A DNA stretch of 64,000 nucleotides. Origin: Exiguobacterium profundum. Its GTDB lineage: Bacteria > Bacillota > Bacilli > Exiguobacteriales > Exiguobacteriaceae. A model generated the notes under the pieces. That model searched no databases. It saw nothing but the letters and a program-made list of their open reading frames with translations, and was not told where the DNA came from. Below are positions 47,924-56,400 of the stretch, piece after piece (the stretch's first letter is position 1; each line of letters begins with the position of its first letter). The position numbers were made by a program, and so were the translations under genes. The DNA lies in contig NZ_MRSV01000001.1 in NCBI RefSeq assembly GCF_001909285.1, positions 2,064,556 to 2,128,555 on the forward strand, read 5' to 3'.

Positions 47924-48805
47924 TTATTTTTTAAGTTGTTTTATAACTTCTTCAGCAAAGTTCTCTTCACGTTTCTCCATACCTTCTCCTACTTCGAAGC
48001 GTACGAACGAGTTGATTTTTCCGCCTTTTGTTTCTACGTACTTACCAACTTTGAAGTCGCTGTCTTTTACGAACGTTTGGTCAACGAGGCAGATTTCCTC
48101 GAAGTACTTGTTCATACGACCAGCAATCATCTTCTCAACGATGTTAGCAGGCTTGCCTTCGTTAAGTGCTTGCTCAGTCAAGACTTTCTTCTCGCGGTCG
48201 ATTTCTTCAGCTGATACTTCATCGCGTGTCGCGTAAAGTGGACGTGCTGCAGCAACGTGCATTGCAACGTCTTTAGCAACTGTTTCGTCAGATGTGCCGT
48301 CGATTACAACGACTGACCCGATGCGACCACCCATGTGGAGGTACGTACCGAATACTGCATCGTCAGCTTTTTCAAGAACAGCTACACGACGGAGTGAGAT
48401 TTTCTCTCCGATTGTCGAAGCTTCTTCTTGAATGTACGTTTCAAGTGTTTTACCTGCTTCGTACTCAGCCGCGAGTGCAGCTTCTGCAGTTGTTGCGCCT
48501 GATGCGAGTACTGCTTTTGCTACGTTGTTTACGAGTGTTTGGAACTTCTCGTTCTTCGCAACGAAGTCTGTTTCTGAGTTGATTTCGACGAGCACAGCTT
48601 TGTTGCCTTCAACTGCTACTGCTGTCAAACCTTCAGCGGCGATACGATCACCTTTTGCTGCTGCTTTAGCGATTCCTTTTTCGCGAAGGATGTCGATTGC
48701 TGCTTGCATGTCACCGTCTGTTTCAACGAGTGCTTTTTTGCAATCAAGCATTCCTGCTCCTGTTTTTTCACGAAGTTCTTTTACCATTGCTGCTGTAACT
48801 GCCAT
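47924..48805 (-). CDS. tsf: Elongation factor Ts
   Basis: Guanine-nucleotide exchange factor for EF-Tu. 293 residues. The UBA-like N-terminus ([19 protein letters not shown]) and the core [15 protein letters not shown], and HVAAARP segments are typical. It lies downstream of rpsB across an attenuator-like hairpin. Confidence 0.97.
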   Translation of the reverse strand: MAVTAAMVKELREKTGAGMLDCKKALVETDGDMQAAIDILREKGIAKAAAKGDRIAAEGLTAVAVEGNKAVLVEINSETDFVAKNEKFQTLVNNVAKAVLASGATTAEAALAAEYEAGKTLETYIQEEASTIGEKISLRRVAVLEKADDAVFGTYLHMGGRIGSVVVIDGTSDETVAKDVAMHVAAARPLYATRDEVSAEEIDREKKVLTEQALNEGKPANIVEKMIAGRMNKYFEEICLVDQTFVKDSDFKVGKYVETKGGKINSFVRFEVGEGMEKREENFAEEVIKQLKK

Positions 48806-48873
48806 CGGAAATTCCTCCTTGTAAAACTAACGAATTTTAAGAAAAAGCACAGGGCTTTTTGATTACATGTCCT

Positions 48874-48909
48874 AAAAAAAGGTGATAAAAGGCTTTCCCT
48901 TTATCACCT
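48874..48909 (-). terminator. Terminator/attenuator between rpsB and tsf
   Basis: On the minus strand AGGTGATAAA-GG and its complement form a stem of about 12 bp with a GAAAG loop region, followed by seven T. Partial termination would set rpsB above tsf expression. Confidence 0.8.
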
Positions 48910-48922
48910 ATTGTCTCACTGA

Positions 48923-49663
48923 TTACTCAGCTTCTGTAGCTTCAGCTTCTGTCGCTACAGCTTCTTCAGCAACTTCTTCTTCACCTTGCTTCGCTTCGAT
49001 GATTGCATCTGCCATCTTAGAAGTGAGCAATTTAACTGCACGAATTGCATCGTCGTTCGCTGGGATTACGTAGTCGATTTCGTCTGGGTCACAGTTTGTG
49101 TCGACAATCGCAACGATTGGGATGTTCAATTTGTGAGCTTCCGCAATTGCGATACGCTCTTTACGTGGGTCAACGATGAAGAGGGCGTCAGGCACACCAG
49201 GCATATCCTTGATTCCGCCGAGGAACTTCTCAAGACGAGTCATTTCTTTCTTCAAGATGATGACTTCTTTCTTAGGAAGTACTTCGAACGTGCCGTCTTC
49301 TTCCATTTTTTCGAGTTGCTTCAAGCGGTTGATACGCTTTTTGATTGTTTTGAAGTTAGTGAGTGTTCCACCCAACCAACGCTCGTTAATGAAGAACATT
49401 CCAGAACGGATTGCTTCCTCTTTGATTGTATCTTGAGCTTGTTTTTTCGTACCAACGAAGAGGACGTTTCCGCCTTCTGCCGCGAGTTCACGAACAAAGT
49501 TGTAAGCTTCGTCTACTTTTTTGACCGTCTTTTGAAGGTCGATGATGTAGATCCCGTTACGCTCTGTGAAGATGTATTTCGCCATTTTTGGGTTCCAACG
49601 GCGTGTTTGGTGACCGAAGTGTACACCAGCTTCAAGCAATTGCTTCATTGAAATTACTGCCAT
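48923..49663 (-). CDS. rpsB: 30S ribosomal protein S2
   Basis: 246 residues. [30 protein letters not shown] and the [13 protein letters not shown] segments are typical. The C-terminal tail is rich in Glu/Ala/Val/Thr ([15 protein letters not shown]), an acidic low-complexity extension seen in several Firmicutes. The ATG is preceded by AAGGAGG. A promoter and a roughly 115-nt leader lie upstream. Confidence 0.98.
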   Translation of the reverse strand: MAVISMKQLLEAGVHFGHQTRRWNPKMAKYIFTERNGIYIIDLQKTVKKVDEAYNFVRELAAEGGNVLFVGTKKQAQDTIKEEAIRSGMFFINERWLGGTLTNFKTIKKRINRLKQLEKMEEDGTFEVLPKKEVIILKKEMTRLEKFLGGIKDMPGVPDALFIVDPRKERIAIAEAHKLNIPIVAIVDTNCDPDEIDYVIPANDDAIRAVKLLTSKMADAIIEAKQGEEEVAEEAVATEAEATEAE

Positions 49664-49777
49664 GATAAATTTCCTCCTTGTGGTTTAAAAAAGTCCTCCG
49701 CCTCGTTCATTGTTGTATTCCGACCTTTCGGCACCGAGGAATATCATCCCGAGACGTGTGTGATGTGTTTAACACCG
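49664..49777 (-). promoter_or_regulatory. Structured rpsB leader
   Basis: The untranslated leader contains a GAAA-capped hairpin (ATATTCC...GGAATA) and a competing CCTCG/CGAGG pairing upstream of a GGAGGACTTTTTT stretch. Mutually exclusive stems of this kind suggest autoregulation by S2 or attenuation, but this is only inferred. Confidence 0.45.
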
Positions 49778-49783
49778 AGAATT

Positions 49784-49812
49784 ACTATAGCATATGTCAC
49801 GAAATCCGGCAA
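49784..49812 (-). promoter_or_regulatory. Sigma-A promoter of rpsB-tsf
   Basis: The minus strand has TTGCCG (49807-49812), a 17-bp spacer and a good TATAGT (49784-49789), just downstream of the SwrB-like gene. Confidence 0.72.
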
Positions 49813-49815
49813 CTC

Positions 49816-50208
49816 TCACTTTTTACGAAGTTTCGCATAAAGCGCAAGCTCGCCCTCGCCTTTTCCGAGGATACGGGCAGCGTCCCGCACGGAATGTCGC
49901 AACAAGACATCGTCCACGTCGATTGACGCGGACGGGGTCGTCTCTTCTGTCGCCTCTACGACCGTTTGGACGGACTCATTGACAGGGAGCGATGAAGCTT
50001 CTTCCTGTTGAACCACGTTCGAACGTTCAACGGGTTCTTGAACAACGAGGTCGTTCATCGACTCCATGAATGAAAGAAGCAACGTTTCGGTCTCTTGCTT
50101 CTCTCGTTCGAGCCGTTCGACTCGTTCCTGAAGCGCTTGGACTTGTCGGTAGCCGAATAAAAAACCGTAAGCAACCAAACAAGCTGTGATCACATATACA
50201 ATATACAC
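49816..50208 (-). CDS. swrB: SwrB/YlxL-like membrane-anchored protein, last gene of the fla/che operon
   Basis: 130 residues. An N-terminal membrane helix (about 2-20) is followed by a coiled coil (about 23-48, QALQERVERLEREKQE), an acidic Ser/Glu/Val linker and a C-terminal helix-turn-helix-like motif (RDAARILGKGEGELALYAKLRK). The position immediately after sigD and before rpsB is that of swrB in B. subtilis, where it promotes flagellar basal-body completion and swarming. The start is GTG with AAGGAGATG upstream. Homology is supported by architecture and synteny more than by sequence. Confidence 0.72.
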   Translation of the reverse strand: MYIVYVITACLVAYGFLFGYRQVQALQERVERLEREKQETETLLLSFMESMNDLVVQEPVERSNVVQQEEASSLPVNESVQTVVEATEETTPSASIDVDDVLLRHSVRDAARILGKGEGELALYAKLRKK

Positions 50209-50220
50209 TTGTTCATCTCC

Positions 50221-50991
50221 TTACGATGTCTTTTCTTCTAAATAGGACCGACCGAGCGCGTGTTTTAATGTCTTCAACGCTTTGGAATGAATTTGCGAAA
50301 TCCGTGATGTTGACAGTTCGAGCACTTCCCCAATCTCCGTCAACGTCAGTTCGTCAAAGTAAAACAAAGAGACGACGAGTCGTTCTTTTTCGGATAAATG
50401 GTCGACTTCTGCTGCCAGCACATCAATCAATTCGCGTTGCAACAACGTATCTTCTGGCTTTTCAGAATCCGGGTCGAAATACGTGACAGACATGACTTTT
50501 CCTTCTTCTTGCAACGTCACGGCCTCATCAATCGACAACATATTGGCAAAGTACCCTTCCGCCATCGTTCGTTCGATTTCTGCAATCGGTAAGTCGCATG
50601 CCGAAGCTAACTCGCTCTTCGTTGGAGCACGATGTAACGACTGTTCAAGCTGTTCCGCCACCTGATCGATTTTTTTTTCTTTTTCTCGAACCGACCGAGG
50701 TAACCAATCCACTTTTCGTAAACCGTCGATAATGGCTCCACGAATCCGAAACGCAGCATACGTATCAAATTTATTATTGTGCTCTGGATCATATTTCATA
50801 AGGGCATCGTACAATCCCATGTAACCCAAACTTTTCAATTCGTCGCGTTCGACGCTCTTTGGAAGCGTCACGATCATCCGTTGTACGTGGTAGTGGATGA
50901 GAAACTCGTAATGTGCTAGTAATTCGTTTGCTGTATCCATATCACGGTCCATATTCCAGCGATCCCACAACTGTGTAAGATGAGTCGTCAT
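50221..50991 (-). CDS. sigD: Flagellar sigma factor SigD (FliA)
   Basis: A 256-residue sigma-28-type factor. Region 2 has RDELKSLGYMGLYDALMKYD and DTYAAFRIRGAIIDGLRKVDWLPRSVR; region 4 ends LSEKERLVVSLFYFDELTLTEIGEVL...SRISQIHSKAL. It transcribes late flagellar, chemotaxis and autolysin genes. It is within the operon, between cheD and the SwrB-like gene. Confidence 0.95.
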   Translation of the reverse strand: MTTHLTQLWDRWNMDRDMDTANELLAHYEFLIHYHVQRMIVTLPKSVERDELKSLGYMGLYDALMKYDPEHNNKFDTYAAFRIRGAIIDGLRKVDWLPRSVREKEKKIDQVAEQLEQSLHRAPTKSELASACDLPIAEIERTMAEGYFANMLSIDEAVTLQEEGKVMSVTYFDPDSEKPEDTLLQRELIDVLAAEVDHLSEKERLVVSLFYFDELTLTEIGEVLELSTSRISQIHSKALKTLKHALGRSYLEEKTS

Positions 50992-51003
50992 GTCGATCCC
51001 CCC

Positions 51004-51489
51004 TTATAGTTCTTTCGTACCCACGCTCACCGTCCGAATCGATAAGACAGATGTTGCGACATCAAACTCGATTGTCCGCCCGTTATGTCCGCCACAATCT
51101 TCTGCCACGAGCGGAATACGATGGACTTTTAATGCTTGGCGGATGGCCTCGGCGTTTCGCTCACCGATTCGCATCGCCTCGTTCTCATATTTAAACTGAA
51201 ACATCTGAGCGCCGCCTGCCATCTTTGCTTGAAGCCGTGTGGCCCCTTCTCGTTTCAATGAATGCACGAGTGTATCAATGGCTGTATCTGCGTATTTTCC
51301 TACTTCAATCGTCTGGTTCTTACGAGCAATCGTCGAGTCCGGCAACATGACATGTGCCATCGCTGCCAATTGGAGGCGGGTGTCATATAAAATGACACCC
51401 ACACATGACCCGAGTCCGGCTGTACGTAACCGATTTGGTGCGGTCGTCTGCTTCCATTCGGCAATGCCGATTTTTAATACATCAGCCAT
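51004..51489 (-). CDS. cheD: Chemoreceptor glutamine deamidase CheD
   Basis: 161 residues. The catalytic Cys/His pair lies in LGSCVGVILYD and MAHVMLPDS. CheD deamidates chemoreceptor glutamines and binds CheC, stimulating its CheY-P phosphatase activity. The ATG at 51489 is preferred; it overlaps the cheC stop by 8 bp and matches the family's N-terminus. Confidence 0.93.
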   Translation of the reverse strand: MADVLKIGIAEWKQTTAPNRLRTAGLGSCVGVILYDTRLQLAAMAHVMLPDSTIARKNQTIEVGKYADTAIDTLVHSLKREGATRLQAKMAGGAQMFQFKYENEAMRIGERNAEAIRQALKVHRIPLVAEDCGGHNGRTIEFDVATSVLSIRTVSVGTKEL

Positions 51490-52081
51490 TGCCAAGCAAC
51501 CGTTCTTGAATCCGTTTGAGCGACCCATGTGTTGGTAGGAACAACACATGTCCTGCACTTACTTTTTGATCAATCATAAATGTCGTGTCGATATAGAGCG
51601 CCGCGTCTTCCTCAGGTTGTACAGACGTGACGACAAATTCAACAATCGAACCTGCCATATCGATGGCCGTTGCCGGCACTTGAATCATAATCGGTGTCTG
51701 TAACCAGTCACCTAGCGCTCGCGCATAAGCACCGCTCATAATATTCCCGACCTCTTCCCAAGCCGATTGGCCGAGCTCATCAAAAGAATCAAATGAATAT
51801 GGCATCCCAATCAAGGTCGAAACCATTTGCTCGGCATCTTCCACGGCGAACAAAATGAGGATCATTCCACGAATATCACCATCTAATTCCAACAAGACCG
51901 AGGCAACATGTCGTTCCGGACCGCCGACTCGCTCTGGTAAATAGGTGATCGGTTCCATTTCGGCAGAAGACACGGTAATGTTCACCGGTTTCGAAAGCAT
52001 TGCCGACAAGGCAGTCGCTGCATGTCCAGACCCTATATTTCCCAGTTCCTTTAACAGGTCTTGTTCAAACTCACTCAGCAT
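51482..52081 (-). CDS. cheC: CheY-P phosphatase CheC
   Basis: 199 residues with two E-x3-N phosphatase helices: ELGNIGSGHA near the N-terminus and EEVGNIMSGAY in the second half. CheC dephosphorylates CheY-P and interacts with CheD. The start is the ATG that overlaps the end of cheW by 11 bp, with GAGGAA upstream. Confidence 0.93.
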   Translation of the reverse strand: MLSEFEQDLLKELGNIGSGHAATALSAMLSKPVNITVSSAEMEPITYLPERVGGPERHVASVLLELDGDIRGMILILFAVEDAEQMVSTLIGMPYSFDSFDELGQSAWEEVGNIMSGAYARALGDWLQTPIMIQVPATAIDMAGSIVEFVVTSVQPEEDAALYIDTTFMIDQKVSAGHVLFLPTHGSLKRIQERLLGNG

Positions 52082-52505
52082 ACTGTTCCTCAAACAACGC
52101 ATTCGCATCGAGTAAAGAGAAGAGTTTATCTTCTCCTTTTGCGATGGCTGTCAGATGTGCCGAGAGCATATCGCGGCTCGATTCCGGAATCGGTTCGATT
52201 CGTACTTCGTCGCTTTCCACGACCTCATTCGCACGGTCGACGATAAATCCGGCATCTCCTTGATTCAACGAGGCGATCAGGATGCGTGTCTCATCCGTTG
52301 GTTCGATTTCTTCGTAGCCGAGTCGCAAGCGAAGGTCGATGACCGGCGTGACGACACCACGAAGGTTGATGACCCCTTTCACATGTGACGGTGCGTTCGG
52401 CACTCGTGTGATCGGCTGAAGTCGCTCGATTGAACGGACCGACTGTACGTCGATCCCATACGTATTTTCTTCAAGTGAAAAGACTACCCATTTCTGTTCC
52501 ATCAA
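52071..52505 (-). CDS. cheW: Chemotaxis coupling protein CheW
   Basis: A 144-residue SH3-like adaptor joining chemoreceptors to CheA. NTYGIDVQSVRSIE, VPNAPSHVKGVINLRG and VIDLRLRLG are typical. It lies between cheA and cheC. Confidence 0.95.
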   Translation of the reverse strand: MMEQKWVVFSLEENTYGIDVQSVRSIERLQPITRVPNAPSHVKGVINLRGVVTPVIDLRLRLGYEEIEPTDETRILIASLNQGDAGFIVDRANEVVESDEVRIEPIPESSRDMLSAHLTAIAKGEDKLFSLLDANALFEEQYAE

Positions 52506-52514
52506 TATTCCTCC

Positions 52515-54506
52515 TTAAAAGAGATCGTTACTATCTACGATAAGGGCGACGCGACCGTCACCAAGAATGGTCGCACCAGAGATAGCTGGAATCCCTTCAA
52601 GATACGTACCGAGCGGTTTCATGACAATTTCTTGTTGACCGATCAAATCGTTGACGACGACGCCGACGAGTTTGTTGCCTTTTCGAACGACGACGACCGG
52701 GAATTGCGACTTCGTCTCTGATTCGATGCCAAACATTTCTTTCATGTAGACGAGTGGGACCAGTTGACCACGGAAGTCGAAGACTCGCTCACGGTGTGCT
52801 GTCAAAATGTCCGCTTCATCAAGTAATGTCGTCTCAAGGATCGATGTCAATGGAATCGCATACGATTCCTCTCCCACTTGAACGAGCATCGCCGAGATGA
52901 TAGAGAGGGTGAGCGGTAAGCTGACCTGGAACTTCGTGCCTTGTCCCCCAACCGTCTCTAGAGAAACGACCCCACCGAGTGACTCGATTTTATTTTTGAC
53001 GACATCCAGTCCGACACCGCGTCCTGACAAGTCAGTGACCACGTCTGCCGTCGAGAAGCCCGGAGCAAAGATCAGCATCGCCAATTCGTTCTCAGACATC
53101 GTCGTCGCTTCTTCATCTGTGATCACGCCGCGCTCCAACGCTTTCGAACGAACCTTGTCGACGTTGATGCCGGCACCATCGTCCTCGATTTCAATGAAGA
53201 CTCGGTTTCCGCCGTGATACGCACGGAGTGCAAGCATGCCCTGCTCCGGTTTTCCGGCTTGAAGACGTACTTCCGGACGTTCGATGCCGTGATCGATGGC
53301 GTTACGGATCAAGTGGACGAGCGGATCGCCAATTTCATCGATGACCGTGCGATCGAGTTCTGTTTCAGCACCTGAAATGTCCAACTGGACTTTTTTATGA
53401 ATCTCTTTTGCGACCGAACGCACCATTCGTGGGAAGCGATTGAACACTTGTTCGATTGGCATCATCCGGAGGGTCAAGACGAGTGATTGTAACTCGTTCG
53501 TTCCCCGCTTGATTTTTTCGACCGTTTCATTCAATTCTGGTTGACCGACTTCGTCCGCCAGGCGCTCAAGGCGTCCACGGTCGATAATGAACTCTTCAAA
53601 CAAGTTCATCAGACGATCAATTCGTTCTAAGTTGACGCGAATCGTTTTTGCTTGTGTTTTAGCGGCTACTTGCTCTTTCGTATCTTTCGCTTCTTCCTTG
53701 TCCGAGGTAGCTTGAACGACAGGTTCAGGTGCAATCGTCTCCGCTGTCACAGCGACTTCTGGCTCACTGACCGCTGTTTCTGTAAACGCATTGACTTCGA
53801 CGCGCTCCACTTCCGATACTTGAGCGATGGCATGTTCAATCACTTCTGCCGTCTCTTGTGACAAGAATAAGACGTCGAACGACAAGTCAAATTGCTCTTG
53901 TTCGATTTCTTCTGTCTCCGGATGTGTGCTGACGACCTCACCTAGTTCTTGAAGGCGATCGAATACCATATACGCACGGGCCGCTTTCAAGACGACCGCG
54001 TCAGACAGTTTGACTGTGATTTGATACGCCTCAAAGCCTGTCTGTTTGGCTTGCTCGATGACCGAGTTCGTATATAAATCAATCTCAAACGTGCTCGTCT
54101 CTGAAGTTTTTTCGACTGCGACTTCTTTCCCACCGATGAAGGATTGGAATGCGGCGACCGTTTCTGATACATCCACGTTTGCGCCTTGTCCTCCGCTTTC
54201 GATGTCCGCAATCATGTCTTCCATCTGTTCCATGGCGATGAACATCGTATCCAACAAGAGTTGGTTACTTTCCTTTTTCCCGCCACGTTCGAGGTCGAGC
54301 GCGCTCTCCATCTCATGTGTCAAGTTGGCAACGCGTTCGTACCCCATCGTCGAAGACATCCCTTTTAGCGTGTGTGCCGACCGGAAGATCTCCTGTACAA
54401 CATCCGCCCCACCCGATTGTTCTAATTTAAGTAACTGTGTGTTGATCGATTGGATATGTTCTTGGGATTCATCTAAAAACAACCCTAAGTATTCATTCAC
54501 GTCCAT
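52515..54506 (-). CDS. cheA: Chemotaxis histidine kinase CheA
   Basis: 663 residues. Hpt domain with phospho-accepting His45 (SAHTLKGMSSTMGY), a CheY-binding P2 region (about 140-235), a P3 dimerisation domain (about 290-350), a HATPase (N box HLIRNAIDHGIE, later GRGVGLDVVKNKIE) and a C-terminal CheW-like domain. cheB, which lies immediately upstream of cheA in B. subtilis, is absent here: only 20 bp separate cheA from flhG. Confidence 0.95.
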   Translation of the reverse strand: MDVNEYLGLFLDESQEHIQSINTQLLKLEQSGGADVVQEIFRSAHTLKGMSSTMGYERVANLTHEMESALDLERGGKKESNQLLLDTMFIAMEQMEDMIADIESGGQGANVDVSETVAAFQSFIGGKEVAVEKTSETSTFEIDLYTNSVIEQAKQTGFEAYQITVKLSDAVVLKAARAYMVFDRLQELGEVVSTHPETEEIEQEQFDLSFDVLFLSQETAEVIEHAIAQVSEVERVEVNAFTETAVSEPEVAVTAETIAPEPVVQATSDKEEAKDTKEQVAAKTQAKTIRVNLERIDRLMNLFEEFIIDRGRLERLADEVGQPELNETVEKIKRGTNELQSLVLTLRMMPIEQVFNRFPRMVRSVAKEIHKKVQLDISGAETELDRTVIDEIGDPLVHLIRNAIDHGIERPEVRLQAGKPEQGMLALRAYHGGNRVFIEIEDDGAGINVDKVRSKALERGVITDEEATTMSENELAMLIFAPGFSTADVVTDLSGRGVGLDVVKNKIESLGGVVSLETVGGQGTKFQVSLPLTLSIISAMLVQVGEESYAIPLTSILETTLLDEADILTAHRERVFDFRGQLVPLVYMKEMFGIESETKSQFPVVVVRKGNKLVGVVVNDLIGQQEIVMKPLGTYLEGIPAISGATILGDGRVALIVDSNDLF

Positions 54507-54525
54507 CTCATTTGCCTCCCTGTCG

Positions 54526-55365
54526 TTATACTCGGTTCCACTGTTTTCGTAAGTTCCCCATCAAACGGTCCATCAAGTGACGTGGTTTCGGAGGCGTACC
54601 CGTAAGCGTTGTCAAAATTCGTTCGAGGCGCCAGCTAATATCACTCTTTCGGTTGTATTGATAAAACGGGACTTGGGCGATGACTGCCTTTCTGACAGAT
54701 GAGTCGTCTGGTAGAAAGCCAAGGAATCGAATCGTTTTATTTAAAAACTGTTTACATGCGACTTCCATCCGTTCGAAACATTGAAGGGCTTCCTCACCGG
54801 ACTGGGCTCGGTTAACGATGACGCCAAGCGGTAAGTCCGGGTACTGATGGTGCACCAGTTTCGTATATGCATAACCGTCCATTAGCGAGGTAGGTTCTGG
54901 AGTCAAAATCAAGAACATCTCATCGCAACCCGCGATGAATTGGAGTGAAGTGTCCGTCGCTCCAGCCCCCATATCGAACAGGACATAATCATATTCGGTC
55001 AATACTTCGAGTTCTCGCATGAGAAATTGCATGTCATCATCTGAGAGATGGACGAGTTGATCCTGCCCACTCCCTCCATGTAATATATCGACACCATATA
55101 CATTTTTCTGAACAGCTGCAGCCAATGGAATACGAGCTTTGACGGTCTCGATCATCGTTCTGGACTTCATGGCATTCATCAAGATGTGCACATTGGCCAT
55201 TCCGATGTCAAAGTCGACAATCAACACTCGTTTTCCGAGTTCAGCTAGGGCGATGGCCGTGTTTACACAGACGTTCGTCTTTCCGACCCCACCTTTCCCA
55301 CTAGCAAAGGCGATTGTCGTCGGATGGGCAGCATTGATAGCTCTTAGACGCCTTGCTTGGTCCAT
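54526..55365 (-). CDS. flhG: MinD-like ATPase FlhG (YlxH)
   Basis: About 279 residues. Deviant Walker A SGKGGVGKTN and DFDIGMANVHILM identify a ParA/MinD ATPase. FlhG activates the FlhF GTPase and controls the number and placement of flagella. The ATG at 55365 is chosen (AGAAGG 9 nt upstream); a GTG at 55374 is in frame. It overlaps the 3' end of flhF. Confidence 0.92.
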   Translation of the reverse strand: MDQARRLRAINAAHPTTIAFASGKGGVGKTNVCVNTAIALAELGKRVLIVDFDIGMANVHILMNAMKSRTMIETVKARIPLAAAVQKNVYGVDILHGGSGQDQLVHLSDDDMQFLMRELEVLTEYDYVLFDMGAGATDTSLQFIAGCDEMFLILTPEPTSLMDGYAYTKLVHHQYPDLPLGVIVNRAQSGEEALQCFERMEVACKQFLNKTIRFLGFLPDDSSVRKAVIAQVPFYQYNRKSDISWRLERILTTLTGTPPKPRHLMDRLMGNLRKQWNRV

Positions 55366-56399
55366 CTTGCCCACCCTTCTTTCTCAAACAGTCGTTTCGT
55401 CAGTGCGTCCGCATGCCCCCGAATCAGATCGTCCGGCACTTCTTGGCCGTCTGTCATCCAGGCGACCGGAAGACCGCTCTTTTTCACCATGCGGTACATC
55501 GCGTGGATATCACTTGTCTCGTCCGCCTTCGTAAAAATGAGTGAGCTAAGAGGCAATGACTCGAATTGCGAATAGATCATATCCATGTCCTTCGTTTTGG
55601 ATGTCAAACTCAAAACGAGCGAAAGGCTTGTTTCAGTGAAGTCGTGATGTTCATGAAACTGTTCGACGTAAGCCGGATCGCGGAAATTTCGTCCCGCCGT
55701 GTCGATTAGCACGATGTCTTTACGAGCAAACAATTGCTTGGCACGCTTGAAGTCATGAAAGTCATATGCCACTTCCACCGGAATACTCATGATTTCAGCA
55801 TACGTCTTCAACTGTTCGATGGCAGCGATTCGGTACGTGTCGGTCGTGATCAATCCGACCGTTTTGCCTTCCGTCAGTTTAAAGTGCGCCGCAAGTTTGG
55901 CGAGTGTGGTCGTCTTGCCGACCCCCGTCGGTCCAACGACCATAACATATCGTTTAGCTTCAGGCGGTTCAATGAACGACGATTTGACTTGTTCGTAAAC
56001 GAAACGTTCAGCTTCTTCTACAGATTTTGTCGTGTAGTATAGTTCGTTCAGCGTTTCCTCCCACGACTCATCCGCAAAGGATTCAGTCGAGAGCAGCGAT
56101 TCGACGTGTTGCAACGAGGCGTGTAGTCTCGGTCCCGCTCCTCCGATCACACGTGGTGGCGTCTGCGTCACGACAGGTGGTGTTGGTGCTGTCCGAACAG
56201 GGACAGGCTGTCGTGGCTTTGTGACGACTTGCTCTTTTTCGAGGGCTGCGATGACCTCCACTTGCTTTGACGCAAAGAGACCGAACCATCCTGTCTTCAC
56301 TTGTCGTGAGTTGAGGATGACCGCTTCGTCTCCGAGCTCTTGTTTCACTTTCGCCATCGCATCAGCCATGGTCTTCGCCGTAAACTTTTTAATCTGCAT
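55344..56399 (-). CDS. flhF: Flagellar SRP-type GTPase FlhF
   Basis: 351 residues. A Pro/Val/Thr-rich B domain (about 60-120) precedes the N and G domains: GPTGVGKTTTLAKLA, DTAGRNFRD and TKADET. FlhF sets the site of flagellar assembly and is regulated by FlhG. The start codon is 1 bp from the flhA stop. Confidence 0.94.
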   Translation of the reverse strand: MQIKKFTAKTMADAMAKVKQELGDEAVILNSRQVKTGWFGLFASKQVEVIAALEKEQVVTKPRQPVPVRTAPTPPVVTQTPPRVIGGAGPRLHASLQHVESLLSTESFADESWEETLNELYYTTKSVEEAERFVYEQVKSSFIEPPEAKRYVMVVGPTGVGKTTTLAKLAAHFKLTEGKTVGLITTDTYRIAAIEQLKTYAEIMSIPVEVAYDFHDFKRAKQLFARKDIVLIDTAGRNFRDPAYVEQFHEHHDFTETSLSLVLSLTSKTKDMDMIYSQFESLPLSSLIFTKADETSDIHAMYRMVKKSGLPVAWMTDGQEVPDDLIRGHADALTKRLFEKEGWARWTKQGV

Positions 56400-56400
56400 G

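Noticed and set aside
48986-49651. 221-codon plus-strand open frame opposite rpsB
   Set aside because: It mirrors the rpsB codons, is rich in Cys/Phe/Asp from reverse-complemented biased codons, and has no recognisable domain.
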